This document shows, piece by piece, positions 14,747 to 23,246 of a stretch of DNA of 45,925 bases. The translations under genes were made by a program, and so were the position numbers. Below the pieces are notes generated by a model. That model searched no databases, was not told where the DNA came from, and saw only the letters and a list, made by a program, of their open reading frames with translations. The stretch covers positions 1 through 45,925 of the forward strand of contig CADCMN010000031.1 in the NCBI GenBank assembly GCA_902802575.1. Direction: 5' to 3'. Source of the stretch: an uncultured Eubacteriales bacterium. Lineage in GTDB: Bacteria > Bacillota > Clostridia > Christensenellales > CAG-138. Position 1 is the first letter of the stretch. Each line of letters starts with the position of its first letter.

Positions 14747-15547
14747 TCACATGACTCCCATGATTCTCAAACAGAAATAGGCCAAAGGGATGGAAAAGAC
14801 CATGCTGTCGAACTTGTCCATGACGCCGCCGTGAGGCCCCAGAAGGTTGGAAAAATCCTTTGCGCCCACAGCGCGCTTCACCAGCGACGCCGCCAGATCC
14901 CCCAGCTGTCCCCAGCTGGAGCAGATGAGGCAGAGGAGCATCCATGCCCACAGGGACAGGGGGCAGGCGCTTCGGAACAACGCCCAGCACAGGAGCCCCG
15001 TGGGCAGGGCGGCCGCCGCTCCGGCAACGCACCCTTCCATCGTCTTGTGAGGGCTCACGGATGTGGGCAGATGATGCTTGCCCCATTTTTTGCCCACGAT
15101 CAGGGCCGCGGAATCACAGATCCAGGCGGTGAGCTGGCCCACGGCGAAGGGCCACAGCCAATGGTCCAGCTGGCTGATGAACAGCAGCGCCCCGAAGAGG
15201 CTGCCGGGATAGGCCAGCGCCGTGAGGGCTCTCAGGGCTTCCTGACCTTGGCCCTCCCGATAGATAAGGGCGCCGATGGCTAAGATGAGATGAAGGGCGG
15301 CCAGAAAGGCCGCGACGAACCATAAGGGCTGGCTTCCTAAGAAGCTCAGCAGCCCGCAGGCCGCCACGAAAAGGAGCAGGACGGCGCCATAGGCCCAGTG
15401 CCGCCCGGACAGGATGTGCCAGGTCTCCCAGGTGGCCGCAAGCCCGCAGCACAGAAGGAACGTCAGCCGGGGGATAGGCCCCCACAGGCAGCATACAAGC
15501 GTCATCGCCACCATCCCAATGGCAACAGGCATACGACGTTTCACCAT
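14747..15547 (-). CDS. cdsA: Phosphatidate cytidylyltransferase (CDP-DAG synthase)
   Basis: The 266-residue integral membrane protein (about eight hydrophobic segments) ends with the CDP-DAG synthase signature: SLVKRAVGAKDFSNLLGPHG, then GVMDKFDS. The KD and D-x-x-D residues bind metal and CTP. The enzyme makes CDP-diacylglycerol from phosphatidate and CTP in the inner leaflet. I start at the ATG at 15547 (AGAGG about 10 bases upstream), which overlaps the HAD gene end by 7 bases. The operon joins its substrate supplier (lipid kinase) and consumer (pgsA). Confidence 0.9.
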   Translation of the reverse strand: MVKRRMPVAIGMVAMTLVCCLWGPIPRLTFLLCCGLAATWETWHILSGRHWAYGAVLLLFVAACGLLSFLGSQPLWFVAAFLAALHLILAIGALIYREGQGQEALRALTALAYPGSLFGALLFISQLDHWLWPFAVGQLTAWICDSAALIVGKKWGKHHLPTSVSPHKTMEGCVAGAAAALPTGLLCWALFRSACPLSLWAWMLLCLICSSWGQLGDLAASLVKRAVGAKDFSNLLGPHGGVMDKFDSMVFSIPLAYFCLRIMGVM

Positions 15548-16392
15548 GGACGGTTCGCCTCTTTTCTTTCGGAAGATACACACATCCGCAGCGCCGCCGC
15601 CGGGATGCTGTCCGCCACCTCGTCCGCCGCCTCCAACGCGGCGGCGGTGGCGTTTTTGGCGGCCACGAAGCGGCCCGCGTACGGGCGGAGGGACAGATCG
15701 TTGTCGTCGTTCCCAAAGGCCACCACGGCCTCCTTCGGGATGTTCAGCCGCGCCGCCAACAGGCCTAAAGCGCTGCCCTTGCTGACGCCGGCGGCGGTGA
15801 TCTCCGCCGCTTGGCCGGAGCCGGTGGCGGTGAAGGGACCGCTTTTCTCCGCCAGAGCCCGGAAGGCCAGCTCCTGTTTCGGATCGGCGGTGGTGCAGAC
15901 CACCTTCTCAGCCCGGGCGTCGGGCCGGCGGAGAAAGACGTCCCAGCGCTTCACGATTCGACTGTGAAGGGGGTACATGTAGTACCGCCAAAAATACTTC
16001 TTCGTGTCGCTGCCGCCGTCGGTTTTCCGCCGCTGCAGGGGCTCTCGGCGGGACAGATAGGTGGCGCGGCCCACGCTCACGGCGTAGCGGCAGCCAAATC
16101 CCCTGCCCAATTCCATCAACGTCCTCAGTTCCCGGGCGGACAGGGTCGCTTCCAGCAGGGGCTTTTTCCAGGGCTCCGTCAGCACGGCTCCGTTGGAGCA
16201 GATCATGTAGTCCACCAGCCGGGGGCTTTGGAGCCGCAAGGGCACCGTGCCCCGATGACGGCCTGTGGCGATGACCACCTGAACGCCGTTCTTTCGCAGG
16301 GTCCGCAGCATCCCGACGGCCTCTTTGGTCAGGGCGCCGTGATCGAGGAGCGTCCCGTCCAAATCAAAAACGGCCATCCGCACGCCGCTCAC
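15541..16392 (-). CDS. HAD-superfamily phosphatase, Cof type
   Basis: The 283-residue product has HAD motif I MAVFDLDGTLLDHG (Asp10, Asp12), motif II VVIATGRH, a large inserted C2 cap, and motifs III/IV at the end, VSKGSALGLLAARL then VVAFGNDDNDLSL. It is a Cof/YbjI-like HAD-IIB phosphatase. The true start is the GTG at 16392, preceded by AAGGAGGAGG; this GTGA overlaps the pgsA stop. Because it lies between pgsA and cdsA, it could dephosphorylate phosphatidylglycerophosphate, a step for which no other enzyme is seen here. That is inference; Cof-type HADs usually act on sugar or nucleotide phosphates. Confidence 0.85.
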   Translation of the reverse strand: MSGVRMAVFDLDGTLLDHGALTKEAVGMLRTLRKNGVQVVIATGRHRGTVPLRLQSPRLVDYMICSNGAVLTEPWKKPLLEATLSARELRTLMELGRGFGCRYAVSVGRATYLSRREPLQRRKTDGGSDTKKYFWRYYMYPLHSRIVKRWDVFLRRPDARAEKVVCTTADPKQELAFRALAEKSGPFTATGSGQAAEITAAGVSKGSALGLLAARLNIPKEAVVAFGNDDNDLSLRPYAGRFVAAKNATAAALEAADEVADSIPAAALRMCVSSERKEANRPW

Positions 16393-16952
16393 GAGACCTC
16401 CTCCTTCTCTGCGGCGGCCGCCATGGATTTGAGAAAGTAATTGGCGTAGAGCGTCAGAGTAGAAAACATCACGACCGCGCACAGGAGCAGCATGCCGTTG
16501 ATCCATGGGCCCGGTATCTGCGGGAAGGCAAACATGACCATCAGGCAGGCGGTGGTGATGACGGTGCAGGCTTTGCCGTACCACCGGGCGCTGAACGCCC
16601 GGCCGGTCCGCTTCATGGAGCGGGCGCCGATAAACGCCTGCGTCAGCTCCTTCACGGCCATGAGAGCGAACAGCAGGAACACCTGGGGATGGTTCCGGGC
16701 CACGCAGACGGCGGCTGCCCCCTGGGTCAGTTTATCGGCCAGGGGGTCCAGCATCTTCCCCAGATCCGTCACCATGTTGAACCGGCGGGCGATCTGCCCG
16801 TCCGCAATGTCGGAAACCGCGGAAACGCCGAACACGGCCAGGGCGGCCAGGGTCCGTCCCTTCCAATACAGCGTCACCAGCAGGGGAATGAGCAGCAGCC
16901 GAAAGAGGCTGATGAGGTTGGGAATGCTCCAAATCTGTTTGCGATCTTTCAC
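16389..16952 (-). CDS. pgsA: CDP-alcohol phosphatidyltransferase (PgsA-like)
   Basis: Starting at the GTG at 16952 gives 187 residues, the usual PgsA length. The full signature D48-x2-D51-G52-x2-A55-R56-x8-G65-x3-D69-x3-D73 is present (DIADGQIARRFNMV, then TDLGKMLDPLADK). Several membrane helices follow. The enzyme makes phosphatidylglycerophosphate from CDP-DAG and glycerol-3-phosphate. AAGGAG lies 13 bases upstream of the GTG, a little far; the longer frame to 17117 is improbable because the promoter at 16994-17022 lies inside it. It is the first gene of a five-gene leftward operon: pgsA, HAD, cdsA, lipid kinase, gtrA. Confidence 0.88.
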   Translation of the reverse strand: MKDRKQIWSIPNLISLFRLLLIPLLVTLYWKGRTLAALAVFGVSAVSDIADGQIARRFNMVTDLGKMLDPLADKLTQGAAAVCVARNHPQVFLLFALMAVKELTQAFIGARSMKRTGRAFSARWYGKACTVITTACLMVMFAFPQIPGPWINGMLLLCAVVMFSTLTLYANYFLKSMAAAAEKEEVS

Positions 16953-16993
16953 GGGAACGGGGGAACTCCTTGCTTCTTCTTTCCTTATTCTGT

Positions 16994-17022
16994 AGTATAC
17001 ACGCAACCCATGGGAAAAGCAA
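16994..17022 (-). promoter_or_regulatory. Promoter of the phospholipid operon
   Basis: On the minus strand TTGCTT (17022-17017), 17 bases, TATACT (16999-16994), about 40 bases before the GTG start of pgsA. Confidence 0.7.
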
Positions 17023-17084
17023 ATCGCCGGTCGTCCTTTACCGGTGAGCAAAAGTGAAAAAACGGAAAACATGGCCCTGGCGGC

Positions 17085-17111
17085 AAAAAGCCTCCCCGTT
17101 GTCGGGGAGGC
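17085..17111 (-). terminator. Terminator of proS
   Basis: GCCTCCCC (17090-17097) pairs with GGGGAGGC (17104-17111), and TTTTT follows on the minus strand. The stem resembles the palindromic repeat core found at 35484. Confidence 0.75.
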
Positions 17112-17133
17112 AGCCACTCTCCGTTCACAGGGC

Positions 17134-18786
17134 TCAGATGCTTTCCGGCACCTTGGCCCAAATCTGGTCCTTGAGCTCCTGGATGAGCGCCATGATCCGG
17201 GCGGGGGCGTCGGCCAGGGCCACGTCCTCCTTCAGAGACTTGTCCCGGGTGACCAGCTCGATGACCCCGCGGCCCAAGGTCTTGGGGCTGATGATGACCC
17301 GCACCGGGCAGCCGAAGAGGTCCGCGTCGGAGAACATGAACCCGGCGGACACGGCCCGGTCGTCCAGCAGGACTTCGGCGCCTCGCCTGGTGAGCGCGTC
17401 ATAGAGGCTGGCGGCTTCGGCCTTCACCTGGGCGTTGTCGCACCGGAGGGCGCAGATCTCCACCTCCCAGGGGGCGATGGTGATGGGCCAGATGGGGCCG
17501 TACTGATCGTGCTTCTCCTCGCAGACGGAGGCCATGAGCCGGCCCACGCCGATGCCGTAGCAGCCCATGATGGGGTTGACCCGGTTGCCGTTTTCGTCGT
17601 CATAGGTCATGCCCATGGCTTCGGTGTACCGGCGGCCCAGCTGGAAGATGTTGCCCACCTCGATGCCCCGGCGGATCCGGATGCTGTGCCTGTGGCAGCT
17701 GGGGCAGGCCTCCTTGTTGGCGCCGCAGATGAGGTTGGTGGCGCCCACCAGCGACCGGTCGAAGAGCACCGTGGCCTTGGCGGAAAGCTCCACGGGGCCG
17801 ATGTTCCCGGCGCAGAGGTTGGCGTTCTCGATGTCCACAGCGGGGTGAACGGCCGCTTTCAGATAGTTGGTGAGCTTGGTCTCGTTGACCTCGACGTCGC
17901 CCCGGGTGAAGATGAGCACGAAGCTGTCGTCGGCGTTGCGCTGGTAGACCACGGCCTTGCAGGACTTCTCCGCCTTGCTGCCCAACAGCAGGCACACGTC
18001 CTCGATGGTCTTGGCTTCCCCGGTGTACACGCTCTGCAGAGGCTTGAGAACGGCGTCCGCCTCGTTATGGACGATGCACTCCGCCGCCTCCATGTTGGCC
18101 CGGTAGCCGCACTCGGGGCAGATGACCAGCGTGTCCTCGCCGATGTCGGTGAGGAGCATGAACTCGTGGCTCACCTTGCCGCCCATCATGCCGGAGTCGG
18201 ACTTGACGGCGATGACCTCGGGGATGCCGGCCCGGGCGTAGATGCGCTCGTAGGCCCGGTAGCACCGGTCGTAGTACTGTTCCAGGTCCGCCTGGGAGGT
18301 GTGGAAGGAGTAGGCGTCCTTCATGGTGAACTCCCGGACGCGGATGAGTCCGCCCCGGGCCCGGGGCTCGTCCCTGAACTTGGTCTGGATCTGATAGATC
18401 ATGAAGGGGTATTTCTGATAGGTGCCCGCAATGTTGTTGGCCATGTGGACGGCGGCCTCCTCATGGGTCATGCCCAGGCACATGTCCGCCCCGGACCGAT
18501 CCTTGAAGCGCAGAAGCTCGCTGCCGATGCTGTCCCAGCGGCCCGAGGACTGCCAGAGAGCGGCGGGCATGGCCACGGGGAAGAGGACCTCCTGCCCGTC
18601 GATCAAGTCCATCTCCTCCCGCAGGATCCTCTCGATCTTGTTCTGGATGCGCTTGGCGGGGGGCAGCAGGGAATAGATGCCGTTGCCCACCTGTTTTATA
18701 TACCCGCCCCGGGTCATGAGATTCTGGCTCTCGATGTCCGCGACCCGGTCCTTATAACGTTCGCCCAAAAGCTGGCTGACTTTCAT
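17134..18786 (-). CDS. proS: Prolyl-tRNA synthetase
   Basis: The 550-residue product is a bacterial-type class II ProRS. Motif 1 is in GNGIYSLLPP, motif 2 is RDEPRARGGLIRVREFTMKD (141-160 region), and motif 3 is GCYGIGVGRLMA. Between motifs 2 and 3 lies the inserted editing domain (about 225-390) that hydrolyses Ala-tRNAPro. The C-terminal anticodon domain ends VPESI. AGGAG stands 9 bases before the ATG. It is monocistronic, and the 117-base gap to the divergent lipoprotein gene contains no T-box features that I can see. Essential gene, ordinary in length and motifs. Confidence 0.97.
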   Translation of the reverse strand: MKVSQLLGERYKDRVADIESQNLMTRGGYIKQVGNGIYSLLPPAKRIQNKIERILREEMDLIDGQEVLFPVAMPAALWQSSGRWDSIGSELLRFKDRSGADMCLGMTHEEAAVHMANNIAGTYQKYPFMIYQIQTKFRDEPRARGGLIRVREFTMKDAYSFHTSQADLEQYYDRCYRAYERIYARAGIPEVIAVKSDSGMMGGKVSHEFMLLTDIGEDTLVICPECGYRANMEAAECIVHNEADAVLKPLQSVYTGEAKTIEDVCLLLGSKAEKSCKAVVYQRNADDSFVLIFTRGDVEVNETKLTNYLKAAVHPAVDIENANLCAGNIGPVELSAKATVLFDRSLVGATNLICGANKEACPSCHRHSIRIRRGIEVGNIFQLGRRYTEAMGMTYDDENGNRVNPIMGCYGIGVGRLMASVCEEKHDQYGPIWPITIAPWEVEICALRCDNAQVKAEAASLYDALTRRGAEVLLDDRAVSAGFMFSDADLFGCPVRVIISPKTLGRGVIELVTRDKSLKEDVALADAPARIMALIQELKDQIWAKVPESI

Positions 18787-18903
18787 GTTGCAAATCTCCT
18801 GTTTCGTTTACGTAACGCCGCTATTATACCATACAATTTCAGGATTTCCAGACCAAAAGTGATTTTTGTGTACAACAATCGAAATATACGGTATAATACG
18901 GTC

Positions 18904-19821
18904 ATGTGGAAGAAAAGAATCGTATTGACGGCTTTGCCGTTCCTGCTGCTGATCGGCTGCAAAACAACATCGGCCCCCGGTAAGACGGCGCCCGCCGCCG
19001 CGGACGCGCCTGCCTCAGCCGCCGTAGAGACGCCCTTGCCGGAGAAGGTGACCGTCATCGCGGCGGCAACGCCCATGCCCACCGTCACCCCTCAACCCAC
19101 GTCCGCACCCACGTTCACCCCGGAGCCCACCCCCACGGCCGCGCCGGAGCCAACGCCCACGCCGATCCCCACGGCCACGCCGGATCCCTATGAGGGCCAG
19201 GTCCGGGTGAGCCACGGGAAGGACGAGCGGTTCTTTTATGTGACGCTGACGGAGGCGCTGAAGACGCGCATCACGGGCATGAGCTATCCGGCGCCCGGTC
19301 AACCCTGCAAGGTCAGCTATGACGATCTGCGGTACGTGCGCATCCTCTATGTGGACTTCGACGGCGCGGAGCAGGAGGGGGAGCTCATGGTCCATCGCCG
19401 GGTGGCGGACGATGTGATCGACATCTTCTACCAGCTCTATGAGGCCGGGTATCAGCTCTCCTCCGTGAAGCTGGTGGACGACTACGGGGAGGCGGCGGAC
19501 GACAATCTGTCCATGGCGGACAACAACACCTCCGCTTTCTGCTATCGGCAGGTGACCGGCTCAAAAAAGCTCAGCTGGCACAGCTTTGGGGCGGCGATCG
19601 ACATCAATCCCGTTCAGAACCCCTATATCAACGGCAGCCGGGTGTCCCCCCCGGAGAGCCGGAACTATCTGAACCGCAAGGACAAGCGCCCCCACATGAT
19701 CGACAAAAACGACTATTGCTACAAGGTCTTCCGCGCCCACGGCTGGAAGTGGGGCGGCGACTTCTCCACCAACAAGGATTATCAGCATTTTTATAAGGAA
19801 TTGAGCGGTGTGAAGCGATGA
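18904..19821 (+). CDS. M15-family peptidoglycan peptidase lipoprotein
   Basis: The 305-residue product has a lipoprotein signal (PFLLLIGC, lipidated Cys19), a Pro/Thr linker at about 55-95 (TPEPTPTAAPEPTPTPIPTA), and an M15 domain. Zinc ligands are His226 and Asp233 in SWHSFGAAIDIN and His295 in DYQHF, with Asp286 near the catalytic base position (WKWGGDF). It should cut peptide cross-links (D-Ala-D-Ala or L-Ala-D-Glu) outside the membrane. The ATG at 18904 follows a TATAAT at 18889-18896 within a few bases, so the transcript is nearly leaderless. It overlaps the next gene by 4 bases. The long in-frame extension back to 17044 is antisense to proS and not real. Confidence 0.87.
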   Translation: MWKKRIVLTALPFLLLIGCKTTSAPGKTAPAAADAPASAAVETPLPEKVTVIAAATPMPTVTPQPTSAPTFTPEPTPTAAPEPTPTPIPTATPDPYEGQVRVSHGKDERFFYVTLTEALKTRITGMSYPAPGQPCKVSYDDLRYVRILYVDFDGAEQEGELMVHRRVADDVIDIFYQLYEAGYQLSSVKLVDDYGEAADDNLSMADNNTSAFCYRQVTGSKKLSWHSFGAAIDINPVQNPYINGSRVSPPESRNYLNRKDKRPHMIDKNDYCYKVFRAHGWKWGGDFSTNKDYQHFYKELSGVKR

Positions 19822-20543
19822 CGAACGAACGGGAACAGGCGGCCGTAAAGTATCTCGAACAGGAGCTCCTGTGGCATATCGACATGCTGGAGGCCCTTCG
19901 GCGGGGCCGGGGCCGGGTGGTCTTCTTTGAAGGGCGGACCGTGCTCATCCGGCGGAACGAGCAGCCGGACTTCTATCTGTTGACCGCCGAAGACCCGGCG
20001 GCGGGGGAGGCGGCCTTTGCTGGGCTGCCCGCGCCCCGGTGGGTGGTGGCCCGGGGCCCGGGCGTGGCGGAGCGGATGGGGGAGCGGTTCGGACTGCTTC
20101 TCAGCATCTATTGCTGCAACGTGGCCTATCTGAAGCAGGAACGCCTTGTCTGGGACCGTCCCGGCCTTGAGATACGGCCCTTCCGGCTGGACGAGGTGCC
20201 AACCTTTTTGGCGCATTATGATATGGAGGACGAATCCGACGCTCGCGCCCACATTGAGAAAGGAGAGCTGTTCGCTGCGGTCCTGGACGGGAGGCTGGCG
20301 GGATTCATGGGCCTGCACAGCGACGGGTCCATGGGCATGCTGGAGGTGTTCCCGGAGTTTCGGAAGCTGGGTGTGGGCCGGGCCATCGAGAAGTTCTTCA
20401 TCAACTTTTGCCTGGATCGGGGCTGGACCCCCTACGGCCAGGTCTTTCTGGACAATGAGAGATCCTTCTCCCTCCAGGAGCATTTGGGCATGAGCGTGGA
20501 CCGCACCAAGCCCCTGTGCTGGTGCGTGCCGCGGGAGGAATAA
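19818..20543 (+). CDS. GNAT-family acetyltransferase with N-terminal extension
   Basis: The 241-residue product has an N-terminal domain of about 110 residues (KYLEQELLWHIDMLEALRRG; RRNEQPDFYLLTAEDP) and a C-terminal GNAT domain with GFMGLHSDGSMGMLEVFPEF, RKLGVGRAIEKFFI as the acetyl-CoA loop and FLDNERSFSLQEHLGM. Two-part GNATs of this shape are common in Clostridia and mostly unassigned. Start overlaps the M15 gene as ATGA, so the two are co-translated. A strong hairpin follows at 20558-20588. Confidence 0.82.
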   Translation: MTNEREQAAVKYLEQELLWHIDMLEALRRGRGRVVFFEGRTVLIRRNEQPDFYLLTAEDPAAGEAAFAGLPAPRWVVARGPGVAERMGERFGLLLSIYCCNVAYLKQERLVWDRPGLEIRPFRLDEVPTFLAHYDMEDESDARAHIEKGELFAAVLDGRLAGFMGLHSDGSMGMLEVFPEFRKLGVGRAIEKFFINFCLDRGWTPYGQVFLDNERSFSLQEHLGMSVDRTKPLCWCVPREE

Positions 20544-20557
20544 GGGATCGAACACAG

Positions 20558-20588
20558 CGGGCCCCTTTTCTTGCGGAAAGGGGGCCCG
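20558..20588. terminator. Bidirectional terminator between convergent operons
   Basis: CGGGCCCCTTTTC (20558-20570) pairs with GGAAAGGGGGCCCG (20575-20588), with ATTTCATT on the plus side. It ends both the M15-GNAT pair and the sigH operon. Confidence 0.7.
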
Positions 20589-20595
20589 ATTTCAT

Positions 20596-21192
20596 TCAAT
20601 TCTTTTCGGCAACGCTTCTAAGGGATTCCCCGTTGAGCCAGCGAAGGAGCTGCTTCGGCGTGGCGGGCAGGGCCACGGTCTGAAATTCCGTGCGGCCGGG
20701 GACCATCTTGGTGTCGTCGTCGCTGGTGGCCCAGGTGACCCGCGCGAGGATAGGCGCGTCTGAGGTGCGGATGTCCCCCTCGGGCAGCTCCGTGTGCTGG
20801 ATCAGGATGGACGCCTGCCCGTTGTCGGAGATCCAGCGGCCGAAGTTGGTGGTGGGCGCTTTCCAGAGCCAGCGGGTGCTGCCGCCCTTCTCCCCGACGC
20901 GCTTGAGATAGCCATTGTATACGTCCTGGGTGCAGCGCATGAGCCAGATCACGTGATAGCCCGCCCGCTGGAAGTGCTCGCACACATCGAAGAAGCTGGC
21001 CTCCATCAAGAGCCCGTCCTGGAGCATCATGGCGAAGTGGTTCACCAGCACGTAGGCTTCGATGCTCACCCCGTCCACCGTGACCGGCACGTTCCGGCAC
21101 TCTGGGGGCACCAGGCTCCGCCATTGGTCCTGCCAGTCCTGGGTGGAGGACTGGATATAGGGCGCTTTCTTCCGTTTCAAAAACTCAAACAT
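20596..21192 (-). CDS. Hypothetical protein, 198 aa; C-terminus duplicated at 27076
   Basis: The ATG at 21192 has AAGGG upstream and gives MFEFLKRKKAPYIQ. The product is a soluble alpha/beta protein with no recognised domain (EAYVLVNHFAMMLQDGLLME; CEHFQRAGYHVIWLMRCTQD; ILIQHTELPEGDIRT). It is the last gene of the sigH operon, 17 bases after the transporter. Its last about 43 residues (TSDDDTKMVPGRTEFQTVAL, then PATPKQLLRWLNGESLRS) recur almost unchanged at 27076-27211 as a fragment fused to part of an acyl-CoA ligase. So at least two copies of this family passed through the genome. Confidence 0.7.
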   Translation of the reverse strand: MFEFLKRKKAPYIQSSTQDWQDQWRSLVPPECRNVPVTVDGVSIEAYVLVNHFAMMLQDGLLMEASFFDVCEHFQRAGYHVIWLMRCTQDVYNGYLKRVGEKGGSTRWLWKAPTTNFGRWISDNGQASILIQHTELPEGDIRTSDAPILARVTWATSDDDTKMVPGRTEFQTVALPATPKQLLRWLNGESLRSVAEKN

Positions 21193-21209
21193 ACATTTTC
21201 CCTTCCCCG

Positions 21210-22607
21210 TCAATATCCCACCGCCAGGGCGAAGAGCAGCAGCCCCGCCGTGAGCAGCAGGTTCATGAGCTGGAACTTGCCGGAGTAGCGGGCCCATTTC
21301 CCATAGCTGGAGTCCACCAGGCCCAGGGAGATGAGCAGGCAGGGGTTGGTGGGATAGAACACGTTGCTGAACCCGTCCCCGAAGGCGAAGGCCAGGATGC
21401 ACAGCTGGGCGCTGACCTCAAACATGCCCGCCAGGGGCACGATCAGGGGGATCAGTAAAAAGGCTTTGGCGGAGCCGGAGGGGATGAAAAAGTTGAGTAT
21501 GAGGCAGATGAGATAGATGAACAGCACCAGCACCCCTCGGGACATGCCGCCCGCCGCGCCCACGGCCATGTGGAGAAGGCTGTCCAATATCTTCCCCTCC
21601 ACCAGGGTATAGCGGATGGAGGCGGCCATGAGGATCATCAGCACCGAGGGCGCGATGGCGATGAGCCCCGACAGGAAGGACTTCAACAGCCCCTTCACGC
21701 CCATGCCCGCCGCCAGCACCGCGACCACGCCTGCCGCCAGGAACATCACCGCCACGATGATCATGGTGTAGTCCCGAAGGGCCGGGATGAACCCGGAGGA
21801 CAGGACCAGGGCGATGCCCGCGCCCAGGATCAGAGCGAACAGGAGCAGCCCCCGGTCCATGCGCCCATCGGGCACGTGATCCCCCACCGTTCTCTCAGAG
21901 GCACGCTCCGGCAGGCGTTTGGCGTGGAAGCGGACGAAGAGGAGCAGCAGGATATAGATGCAGACAAAGGACAGCAGCCGCATCCAGATGCCGCTGAACA
22001 TGGGGAGCCCCGCCAGGGTCTGGGCGACGCCGATGGTGAAGGGATTGGCCACGCCCGCGGCAAACCCGCAGCCCGCGGCCAGCAGGCTCATGGCCACGCC
22101 CGTGAGCACGTCCCACCCCAGGCCCACGGCGAGAGCCGTGACGATGGGCACCAGGGGCACCACCTCTTCGAAGGAGCCCACCAGGGAACCCATGGCCATG
22201 AAGAACAGGATCAGCATCGCCATGAGCTTGTACCGGACGGCCCCGAAGCGATGGACCAGTTTCCTGAGCATATACCCCATGAGCCCGCACTCGTTGAGGG
22301 CGTTGAATATGCCGCCGATGACCAGTAAAAAGGCGATGACCGCAATGAGCGCCCCGGAGCCCTCGGCCCCCAGGACCAAAAAGGGCGACAGGAGCCACTT
22401 CCAGAAGGGCAGCCCGCCCTCCACGGTCCGAAAGCCGGCCTGGGTGTCGATGACGGTATGGCCCAGATCGTCCACGGTCCGGGCGTACTCGCCGCCGGGC
22501 ACCAGGAAGGTCAGGGCGTAGGTCAGCACCATGAGCAGGAAAATGATGACGATGGCCGCAATAAAGCTTTTGGCGCTGATGTTCAGACTGTTTTTCTTTT
22601 TTTCCAT
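21210..22607 (-). CDS. YfcC-family (DcuC-like) carboxylate/amino acid transporter
   Basis: The 465-residue product has about 11-12 membrane segments and the YfcC/ArgF-type anaerobic C4-dicarboxylate carrier pattern: LTYALTFLVPGGEY near the start, MGSLVGSFEEVVPLVPI, GCGFAAGVANPFTIGVAQ and LNFFIPSGSAKAFLLIPLI, with a repeat-like re-entrant loop in each half. It probably imports or exchanges a dicarboxylate or amino acid; the substrate is not decidable. It begins 21 bases after the sigH stop and has only a weak ribosome site, so it is likely transcribed with sigH. Confidence 0.85.
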   Translation of the reverse strand: MEKKKNSLNISAKSFIAAIVIIFLLMVLTYALTFLVPGGEYARTVDDLGHTVIDTQAGFRTVEGGLPFWKWLLSPFLVLGAEGSGALIAVIAFLLVIGGIFNALNECGLMGYMLRKLVHRFGAVRYKLMAMLILFFMAMGSLVGSFEEVVPLVPIVTALAVGLGWDVLTGVAMSLLAAGCGFAAGVANPFTIGVAQTLAGLPMFSGIWMRLLSFVCIYILLLLFVRFHAKRLPERASERTVGDHVPDGRMDRGLLLFALILGAGIALVLSSGFIPALRDYTMIIVAVMFLAAGVVAVLAAGMGVKGLLKSFLSGLIAIAPSVLMILMAASIRYTLVEGKILDSLLHMAVGAAGGMSRGVLVLFIYLICLILNFFIPSGSAKAFLLIPLIVPLAGMFEVSAQLCILAFAFGDGFSNVFYPTNPCLLISLGLVDSSYGKWARYSGKFQLMNLLLTAGLLLFALAVGY

Positions 22608-22628
22608 GGTCGCTCTGTCTTTCGGGAA

Positions 22629-23246
22629 TTATGATGTTCGAATGTGCTCTTCCAGTTTCTTCTTTACTCGCTGGATGGCGTTGTCGATGGATTTGGGGGG
22701 CTTGTTGAGGAGCTGGCCGATCTGCTGATAGGACAGGCCCTTGAGATACAATCCCAACACCTGCTTCTCCAGGGGGGACAGCTTCTCTTCGATGTCCTTG
22801 GCCATGGCGTCCATGTTCTCCCGGCCGATGAGCGTCTCCTCCGGGTCCGACACGCCCATGCCCGACAGCACGTCCATCAGCGTCCGGTCCGTAGACCCGG
22901 GCTCGTAGACCGGCTGGTTCAAGGACACATAGGTGTTGAGGGGCTGATGCTTCTTGCGGGTGGCGCCCTTGATGGCGGTCAGGATCTGGCGGGTGACGCA
23001 CAGCTCCGCAAAGCTGCGGAAGGAGGCGTTTTTGGCGGGATCATACTCGCACACGGCCTTATACAGGCCCAGCATCCCCTCCTGGACCAGGTCTTCATTG
23101 TCTGCGCCCACCAGAAAGAAGGTGCGCGCCCGCGCCCGGACCAGGGGCTTGTACCGGTCGTACAGTTCCCATTCCGCTTCCTCGTCCCCCTGTCGCAAGA
23201 GGGCGAGGAGGGCCTCGTCGCTTCTGCGTTTCGTTTCCACGATCAC
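22629..23246 (-). CDS. sigH: RNA polymerase sigma-H factor (sporulation/transition phase)
   Basis: The 205-residue product is a sigma-70-family factor of the SigH/Spo0H type. Region 2 reads YDRYKPLVRARARTFFLVGA, DNEDLVQEGMLGLYKAVCEY and FRSFAELCVTRQILTAIKGA; region 4 reads LSPLEKQVLGLYLKGLSYQQ and IGQLLNKPPKSIDNAIQRVKK. It starts with GTG at 23246 overlapping the rlmB stop (GTGA); a second GTG at 23240 with AAGG upstream is an alternative. SigH directs early sporulation and competence genes in spore formers. The rlmB-sigH neighbourhood matches the classical Firmicutes order, except that no yacP gene lies between them. Confidence 0.92.
   Translation of the reverse strand: MIVETKRRSDEALLALLRQGDEEAEWELYDRYKPLVRARARTFFLVGADNEDLVQEGMLGLYKAVCEYDPAKNASFRSFAELCVTRQILTAIKGATRKKHQPLNTYVSLNQPVYEPGSTDRTLMDVLSGMGVSDPEETLIGRENMDAMAKDIEEKLSPLEKQVLGLYLKGLSYQQIGQLLNKPPKSIDNAIQRVKKKLEEHIRTS

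Noticed and set aside
17044..18903. Very long open frame preceding the M15 lipoprotein, as if a 925-residue protein
   Set aside because: It is antisense to proS over its whole first two thirds, is low in complexity (Gly/Asp/His/Val) and lies before a proper lipoprotein signal start at 18904.
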